Shown one piece after another: positions 7,554 to 12,068 of a DNA stretch of 12,068 nucleotides. Within the stretch, counting starts at the first letter, position 1; each line of letters begins with the position of its first letter. The notes under the pieces were generated by a model. That model saw only the letters and a program-made list of their open reading frames with translations, was not told the DNA's origin and did not search any database. The stretch is from an uncultured delta proteobacterium (GTDB lineage Bacteria > Desulfobacterota > WTBG01 > CAIYCZ01). The position numbers and the translations under genes are program-made. The stretch is from NCBI GenBank assembly GCA_903924805.1, contig CAIYCZ010000425.1, positions 1-12,068 of the forward strand, given 5' to 3'.

Positions 7554-7578
7554 CGAAAAACTTTTTGGTTGTTTTTCG
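7554..7578. terminator. possible weak hairpin after cysS
   Basis: CGAAAAAC (7554-7561) and GTTTTTCG (7571-7578) are perfect 8-base inverted arms with a 9-base loop, about 30 bases after the cysS stop. The stem is AU-rich and the following bases are not a T-run, so it is a poor intrinsic terminator on the plus strand. Confidence 0.25.
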
Positions 7579-7630
7579 GAAAGGCGGGAGGCCAAGGAAC
7601 AAGATAAACCAGCATGGTGTCACCGGATTT

Positions 7631-7728
7631 TTACAACAGTTGCCGTTTCAAGATAGCGACGCACTCCACCACATGCACTCCATGTCTGAATTCAAGATGA
7701 CAAGAAAGCAATTCAATGCCGGAAAGGA
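7631..7728 (-). pseudogene. possible C-terminal remnant of a TrmA/RlmD-type RNA methyltransferase
   Basis: Read on the minus strand, the region encodes FRHGVHVVECVAILKRQLL followed by a TAA at 7631-7633. This resembles the FPHTxHVECVALL end of (uracil-5)-methyltransferases of the TrmA/RumA/RlmD family, in which the glutamate of HVE is a catalytic base. The frame stays open upstream into the start of the helicase gene, but no other methyltransferase motif is recognised. It would therefore be a 3' scrap left by rearrangement. The match is short and could be coincidental. Confidence 0.3.
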
Positions 7729-7737
7729 TGGCTCCTA

Positions 7738-10431
7738 TTGACACACCAGAGCGAAAGTCTCAATGCGGTCATTCTTCCGACCGGCAAGCTGATACTGGAA
7801 TTTCAGCCGTGCGCAGACACCATCGGTTTCGACCGGCGTGCTATTGAACAGTGCATTCATGAAATATTTACCAACGATCATGGCCGGGCGTTTCTCGCTT
7901 TAGGCCTCGTTGACCGGACGTTGCGACTCGCGCCATCTCTGGAATACTGGCGGGATCTTGCGGCATCTTTTGTCCATGATGTTCTCGTCGATCCCCGCGT
8001 TGAGGAAAAGCGCTGCACTATCGACAGAGTAATGGATGACGAAGAGGCCGCGGCATGGGTCGGGCGTATACCGCCGATGGTCGGCGCCGAACTGATAAAT
8101 GCCCCTTTCCTCGCCGATATCTGGAATCGTATCCAGCAGGCGCTCAAGCGGGAGGTAGCCGGGCGAACCGAACCTGTGGAGGAGATTCTGCGCCGCCTCT
8201 CTCCGGGCCACGGCCTGCTTGCCCACCGGGTGCACTTTCATCTCGTGGAGAACCGCCGCGACGAAGAATCTCCGTTTGCTTTCCTGGCAACATACGCTAC
8301 CGCCATTGACGCTCACGGCACGCTTCGCCATGTGCCGCTCGGCAACGCTCTCAAAGAATTCGGCAACGATACCCAAAAACTGGTTCCGGTTCTGGCATCA
8401 GTGCACAAGGCCGCTTCCGCGAGCAGCCTTGTCAAATCCATTCTCGATTCAGGCGAGATATTCCATCCGCTCCGGTTTTCGGCCAATGAAGCTTACCGGT
8501 TCCTCGGCGAAGTCCCCCTGTATGAAAAGTCCGGTATCCTCTGCCGGATTCCGCGCTGGTGGAGCGCAAAACCCCGCAGGATATCGGTCGGTCTTTCCAT
8601 TGGCGATAAGACCGGTGGAAAACTCAATGCAAATGCGTTGCTCACGTGCACGCCGCTCCTGCATATCGATGGCGAGAAGATTTCTTTAGAAGAAGCGCAG
8701 GGGATTCTTGATCACTACGACGGACTCGCGCTCATCAAGGGGAAATGGACCGTCGTTGACCGCGAGTCGCTGCGGAAGAACCTTGAATTGTTCGGCCAGG
8801 CGCGACAATTGAGCGGGAAACTGAAGATCACCTTTGCCGAGGCCGTGCGTCTGCTGCTGGGAATGCAGCATCTGGCGCTGGATGGGAACGCTCCGTGGAC
8901 CGGCGATATTGTTTGCGGTGACTGGCTCGCCCGCGTGCTGGATAACCTGCGTTCGCCTGCTTCGCTGGAGGCCGTAAGGCCGCCTCAGGGCTTAAGCGCA
9001 CGCCTGCGTCCTTATCAGCAGGCTGGTCTCAACTGGCTTGCGTTCCTTCGGGAACTCGGCTTCGGCGCATGCCTTGCCGATGATATGGGTCTGGGGAAAA
9101 CCATTCAGGTGCTTGCCTTGCTGCAATCATGCAAAGAGCATGGCGGGAAGGAATACGGCCCGTCTCTCTTGATCGTACCGGCATCGCTCATCGACAACTG
9201 GCTGTCGGAAATTCGGCGGTTCACGTCGTCCCTGCGGTCTGTCGTTGCGCATCCGCAATTCACCGACGACAAGACATTGAAGGCGCTTGCCGCGAATGCC
9301 GGCTCCTGGGATATTATCATTTCCACCTATGCCATGTCCCGCAAGCTCCCGTGGGTTTCAAAGCGGACCTGGTTTTATCTCATTCTTGATGAAGCGCAGG
9401 CAATAAAGAATCCCGGCGCTGCGCAGACACGGGCGGTCAAGGAGATACCAGCGCTGCACCGGATTGTCATGACCGGCACGCCCATCGAAAACAGGCTCGG
9501 CGACCTGTGGTCGCTTTTTGACTTCACCAATCGCGGGCTGCTGGGATCGGCGCAGGGGTTCAAGTCATTCGCAAAATCGCTTCAGGACCGGCCCGAAGGC
9601 TATGCCCGGCTGCGACAGGTCATCCAGCCCTATATTCTGCGCCGTCTCAAGACTGACAAGTCCATTATCGCCGATCTTCCGGAAAAAATAGAGATGAAGG
9701 CCTGGGCGCCTCTTTCCCGCAAGCAGATGGTGCTTTACCAGGGGTTGGTGGATGATCTGTCTGAAGCCCTTGCCGGCGCTGAAGGGATTAAGCGCAAGGG
9801 GCTTATACTTTCCTTCCTGCTCAAATTTAAACAGGTATGCAATCATCCCGACCAGCTGGCCGGCTCTGGCCAGTTTTCGGAAGAAGACTCCGGCAAGATG
9901 CAGCGGCTGCGGGAACTGTGCGAAGAGATACGCGAAAAGCGCGAGCGGGTGCTGGTCTTCACCCAGTTTCGCGAAATGGTCGGCCCTCTGGATGATTTCT
10001 GCAGGAGCATATTTGAAAAGCCCGGCGTGCAGCTTCATGGCGGGACCGCGGTGTCCAAACGCAAGGAACGTGTGGCGCGGTTCCAGAATGAAGATGAATA
10101 CGTGCCGTACTTCGTGCTGTCGGTCAAGGCGGGCGGAGTAGGCCTCAACCTTACCGCCGCCAGCCATGTCATTCATTTTGACCGCTGGTGGAACCCTGCC
10201 GTCGAGCGGCAGGCCGAGGACCGGGCCTTCCGTATCGGGCAGAAACGTAATGTCGTGGTGCACACGTTTGTCTGCAAGGGGACCGTCGAGGAAAAAATCG
10301 ACGAAATGATCGAAAGCAAAAAAGCCCTTTCTGAAAAAATTCTCTCCGCCGGCGCGGAATCATTGATCACTGAAATGTCGAACGAGCAAATTCGGGAAAT
10401 GTTTAAACTAACATTGAAGAAGGGTGAATAA
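7738..10431 (+). CDS. SNF2-family DNA helicase/translocase
   Basis: This 897-residue protein is a superfamily 2 ATP-driven double-stranded DNA translocase. Residues about 285-355 resemble the bacterial SNF2-associated domain (SLEEAQGIL near 316, GKWTVVDRESLRKNLELF from about 335). The motor starts at LRPYQQAGLNWL. Motif I is DDMGLGKT at 448-455, motif II is DEAQ at 551-554, motif III is MTGTPIEN at 578-585, and motif VI is QAEDRAFRIGQ at 825-835, preceded by KAGGVGLNLT (motif V). All are intact. The TTG start has AAAGGA 9 bases upstream, and no ATG or GTG alternative exists after the in-frame stop at 7687. It lies 3 bases ahead of a SWIM zinc-finger gene. A role in DNA repair, chromatin remodelling or defence is possible; none is proved here. 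The DNA looks richer in G+C than the left block. Confidence 0.93.
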   Translation: MTHQSESLNAVILPTGKLILEFQPCADTIGFDRRAIEQCIHEIFTNDHGRAFLALGLVDRTLRLAPSLEYWRDLAASFVHDVLVDPRVEEKRCTIDRVMDDEEAAAWVGRIPPMVGAELINAPFLADIWNRIQQALKREVAGRTEPVEEILRRLSPGHGLLAHRVHFHLVENRRDEESPFAFLATYATAIDAHGTLRHVPLGNALKEFGNDTQKLVPVLASVHKAASASSLVKSILDSGEIFHPLRFSANEAYRFLGEVPLYEKSGILCRIPRWWSAKPRRISVGLSIGDKTGGKLNANALLTCTPLLHIDGEKISLEEAQGILDHYDGLALIKGKWTVVDRESLRKNLELFGQARQLSGKLKITFAEAVRLLLGMQHLALDGNAPWTGDIVCGDWLARVLDNLRSPASLEAVRPPQGLSARLRPYQQAGLNWLAFLRELGFGACLADDMGLGKTIQVLALLQSCKEHGGKEYGPSLLIVPASLIDNWLSEIRRFTSSLRSVVAHPQFTDDKTLKALAANAGSWDIIISTYAMSRKLPWVSKRTWFYLILDEAQAIKNPGAAQTRAVKEIPALHRIVMTGTPIENRLGDLWSLFDFTNRGLLGSAQGFKSFAKSLQDRPEGYARLRQVIQPYILRRLKTDKSIIADLPEKIEMKAWAPLSRKQMVLYQGLVDDLSEALAGAEGIKRKGLILSFLLKFKQVCNHPDQLAGSGQFSEEDSGKMQRLRELCEEIREKRERVLVFTQFREMVGPLDDFCRSIFEKPGVQLHGGTAVSKRKERVARFQNEDEYVPYFVLSVKAGGVGLNLTAASHVIHFDRWWNPAVERQAEDRAFRIGQKRNVVVHTFVCKGTVEEKIDEMIESKKALSEKILSAGAESLITEMSNEQIREMFKLTLKKGE

Positions 10432-10434
10432 AAC

Positions 10435-11367
10435 ATGGGTTACTGGAACCGCTTCCCCAGGTATGTACCAGTGGCAGAACGCCGGGCCAAGGCGCTTAGC
10501 CATGCGGAGAGACTCAGAAAGAAAATTGCCGGACTTGAACCGGTGGTGGTAGCCGGACGCACCATAGCCTCTTCATGGTGGGGCAAATCATGGAATAAGA
10601 ACCTTGAGCGTTATGCGGACTACTCCAACCGTATCGGACGGGGACGCTCGTATGTGTGCAACGGCATGGTCCTTGACCTCAAGATCGAAAAGGGAACCAT
10701 ACAGGCAATCGTAGCCGGGTCTCACCGCAAGCCGTATCAGGTCAGTATACGGATTAAAACATTGCCTGCAGCCACATGGATCCTGCTGGTGGAGAACGCC
10801 TCCGGACGGATTGGGTCGATGCAGGGGCTTCTTGCTGGACAATTCCCCGAAGAACTCAAGGAGCTTTTTTTCTCGAAGGACCAGGGGCTTTTCCCAAAGC
10901 CCGCTGAAATCTCGTTCGACTGTTCCTGCCCCGATTGGGCGTCAATGTGCAAGCATGTCGCGGCGGCCCTCTTTGGCGTCGGCGCACGGCTCGACTCCGC
11001 TCCGGAACTGTTTTTCACCCTGCGCGGTGTTTCGATGAATAAGCTGGTGGGACAAGTCGCGAAGAAAGAGACCGAAAAACTGCTGACCAAAGAGAAGGTC
11101 AAAAGCAAAAGAGTCATGAAAACGGCGGGCACGGGTTCGGAAGATATAGAAGCGTTGTTCGGCATTTCAATGGCGACAACCGGAGATACGGCAGCCCCGT
11201 CAAGAAAACGCCGTGGTGCGAAAAACGACAAGCAGTCTTCCTGCGGCGTGAAAAGACGGCCTAAAAATGCGGCGCTTAAGAACAAGGATAAAGGCAACGT
11301 TTTGAAACCTGCGGCTCCAGTAAAAAGAAAAAAACCAGGGGCATTTGAAATAGCGCCATCCCGATAA
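10435..11367 (+). CDS. SWIM zinc-finger protein, partner of the SNF2 helicase
   Basis: This 310-residue protein has a SWIM zinc finger: C163-x-C165-x6-C172-x-H174 in FDCSCPDWASMCKHVAAAL. SWIM fingers bind DNA or proteins. The N-terminal half has the conserved features of bacterial SWIM proteins found beside SNF2 helicases: GRTIASSWWGKSWNKNLERY (55-74), RIGRGRSYV and GSHRKPYQVSI. From about residue 205 the tail is rich in Lys and Arg, low in complexity and probably disordered, so it may bind nucleic acid. AGGGTGA lies 7 bases before the ATG, overlapping the end of the helicase gene, which points to coupled translation. Helicase and SWIM protein most likely act as a complex. The cellular role is not established by the sequence. 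Confidence 0.9.
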   Translation: MGYWNRFPRYVPVAERRAKALSHAERLRKKIAGLEPVVVAGRTIASSWWGKSWNKNLERYADYSNRIGRGRSYVCNGMVLDLKIEKGTIQAIVAGSHRKPYQVSIRIKTLPAATWILLVENASGRIGSMQGLLAGQFPEELKELFFSKDQGLFPKPAEISFDCSCPDWASMCKHVAAALFGVGARLDSAPELFFTLRGVSMNKLVGQVAKKETEKLLTKEKVKSKRVMKTAGTGSEDIEALFGISMATTGDTAAPSRKRRGAKNDKQSSCGVKRRPKNAALKNKDKGNVLKPAAPVKRKKPGAFEIAPSR

Positions 11368-11413
11368 TTAAAAGCATCCCATTTTCCCGCTCCATTTTTA
11401 AACTTTTTAGCGT

Positions 11414-11441
11414 TTGACATTTAACCATTTATCATTAAAAT
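11414..11441 (+). promoter_or_regulatory. sigma-70-like promoter candidate
   Basis: TTGACA (11414-11419) and TAAAAT (11436-11441, 5/6 match) are separated by 16 bases. They stand about 30 bases ahead of the GAGG-preceded ATG of the ATPase remnant at 11473. An inverted repeat, AAATTGG/CCAATTT (11438-11444 and 11456-11462), overlaps the -10 and could be an operator. Confidence 0.42.
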
Positions 11442-11472
11442 TGGTAATTAAAATTCCAATTTGAGGCGCAAA

Positions 11473-11631
11473 ATGGAATTAATTGACCGATTTTTCAACC
11501 CACCAGACGGAAGCTTCTTCCTTTTCGGCCCCGGGGGCACGGTAAAATCAACCTTTATAACTCAGTGTTTTTCAAAACTTTGGTTGCCGCTCAATTCCCT
11601 CATTGTCGAAATGAAATTATATGGGATATGA
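11473..11631 (+). pseudogene. N-terminal remnant of an AAA+ ATPase (DUF4143-type)
   Basis: The 52-residue product begins MELIDRFFNPPDGSFFLFGP, like the start of bacterial and archaeal ATPases of the AAA_14/DUF4143 group, which are usually about 380-420 residues. The P-loop should read GPRGTGKST; here it is GPGGTVKST, so the invariant glycine before lysine is valine (V24). After about residue 34 the similarity ends, and a stop follows at 11629-11631. A good Shine-Dalgarno (GAGG, 6 bases upstream) and promoter remain. It is best read as a deleted gene start joined to unrelated sequence. It overlaps the next small ORF by 11 bases. Confidence 0.6.
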
Positions 11632-11776
11632 AGTAAAGAAGACAGAACACTCCGGTGCTAAAAAAGGTTGCGGAGCATACTGGGGCAGAAAGGCTGACGC
11701 GAAAAAACAGAGTAATCATAAGCGCCGTAAGCAAGCCAGGATATTGACCAAAGAAACAAAATTGCAGGATTTCTGA
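11621..11776 (+). CDS. small basic protein of unknown function (51 aa)
   Basis: The predicted protein is MGYEVKKTEHSGAKKGCGAY followed by WGRKADAKKQSNHKRRKQAR and a short tail. It is strongly basic, with a Gly-Ala-Lys-rich centre and one Trp (W21). It resembles small basic proteins with an SGAKxGxGxYWGxxxDAKxxS pattern that I recall as widespread but uncharacterised; this is memory, not a search result. An in-frame TGA at 11612-11614 leaves the ATG at 11621 as the only start. No clear ribosome binding site is seen, so translation might depend on the overlapping upstream reading frame. Nucleic-acid binding is conceivable from charge alone. Confidence 0.55.
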   Translation: MGYEVKKTEHSGAKKGCGAYWGRKADAKKQSNHKRRKQARILTKETKLQDF

Positions 11777-11832
11777 ATCAAAAATAAAGCATATTTTAAT
11801 GGGGGAGAAATCAACCTGTTGGATGAAGCACT

Positions 11833-12068
11833 ATGAAACTTGATGATATAGAAGATGCTTTCTTTTATGTAAGTAGTGCGCCGCAACTTACTAACAGTGC
11901 ATTATTGTGTAAAGAGACTGGTGAGATATTTTACATTTCCGAGATGGGCGATTCTGATGAATTGCCGGAAGACATAGAAGATTCTGAAAAGTACATCGAA
12001 ATACCGCACAAAAATGACTTAGACCTTGGCAAAAGACTGGTTATGGACTTTGTAACTGAATACTGTCC
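11833..12068 (+). CDS. UPF0158 family protein (3' end outside window)
   Basis: Seventy-eight codons are visible before the right edge. MKLDDIEDAFFYVSSAPQ, LCKETGEIFYISE, DSDELPEDIEDSEKYIEIPH and KNDLDLGKRLVMDFV match the N-terminal pattern of UPF0158, a family of acidic proteins of unknown function, usually about 140-170 residues. The start is fixed by an in-frame TGA at 11824-11826. The ribosome binding site is weak (GGATGAAG upstream). It lies 56 bases after the small basic ORF in the same direction, so the two may be co-transcribed. Confidence 0.8.
   Translation, partial: MKLDDIEDAFFYVSSAPQLTNSALLCKETGEIFYISEMGDSDELPEDIEDSEKYIEIPHKNDLDLGKRLVMDFVTEYC

Noticed and set aside
7648..7698. Short direct repeats TTCAAGAT and GCACTCCA, two copies each
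   Set aside because: Eight-base repeats in 50 bases without regular spacing or family resemblance; probably chance or part of a decayed coding tail.
9388..9399. DEAQ instead of DEAH in helicase motif II
   Set aside because: DEAQ is common in bacterial SNF2 proteins and does not suggest inactivity.
9565..10263. 232-residue minus-strand open frame
   Set aside because: Antisense to helicase motifs IV to VI, which are fully conserved on the plus strand.
10737..11420. 227-residue minus-strand open frame
   Set aside because: Antisense to the SWIM gene; serine- and phenylalanine-rich text is the complement of the Lys/Arg-rich tail.

Overview
The window looks like chromosomal DNA from a deep-branching, Gram-negative-type bacterium, probably an uncultured lineage such as Nitrospirota, Omnitrophota or Desulfobacterota. 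This placement is an inference. It rests on B12-binding radical SAM genes, short archaeal-type LeuC/LeuD proteins, and intergenic CACAGAG-type and CTGCGGACATCTGCG-type repeats that I associate with such genomes. No rRNA, tRNA or CRISPR array is visible.

Left block (1-5768, all minus strand). In transcription order it holds a B12-binding radical SAM protein (4392-5768), a homocitrate/isopropylmalate synthase-family enzyme (2866-4134), an aconitase-type dehydratase large subunit (1507-2769), its small subunit (900-1394), and a second B12-binding radical SAM protein that runs off the left edge (1-859). The three middle genes encode the condensation and isomerisation steps of a 2-oxoacid chain-extension cycle (leucine, citramalate or homocitrate type). 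No oxidative decarboxylase (LeuB-like) gene is in view. The two flanking radical SAM genes suggest a dedicated biosynthetic cluster rather than a plain leucine operon. The gaps are 40 to 257 bases and are filled with dispersed repeats. A TTGACA promoter candidate with a perfect AT-rich palindrome at the predicted transcription start lies ahead of the first gene.

Centre (5769-7737). A 280-base AT-rich divergent intergenic region precedes cysS (cysteinyl-tRNA synthetase, plus strand). The 213 bases after cysS carry, on the minus strand, what looks like the C-terminal tail of a TrmA/RlmD-type RNA methyltransferase, probably a decayed gene end.

Right block (7738-11367, plus strand). A full-length SNF2-family helicase and a SWIM zinc-finger protein lie 3 bases apart and are clearly one transcription unit. 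They probably act together on DNA. Their base composition looks richer in G+C than the flanks.

Right edge (11368-12068). A promoter-like sequence leads into a 52-residue N-terminal remnant of an AAA+ ATPase with a broken P-loop. This overlaps a 51-residue basic small ORF, followed by a UPF0158-family gene that runs off the window. This edge resembles an accessory or decaying region.
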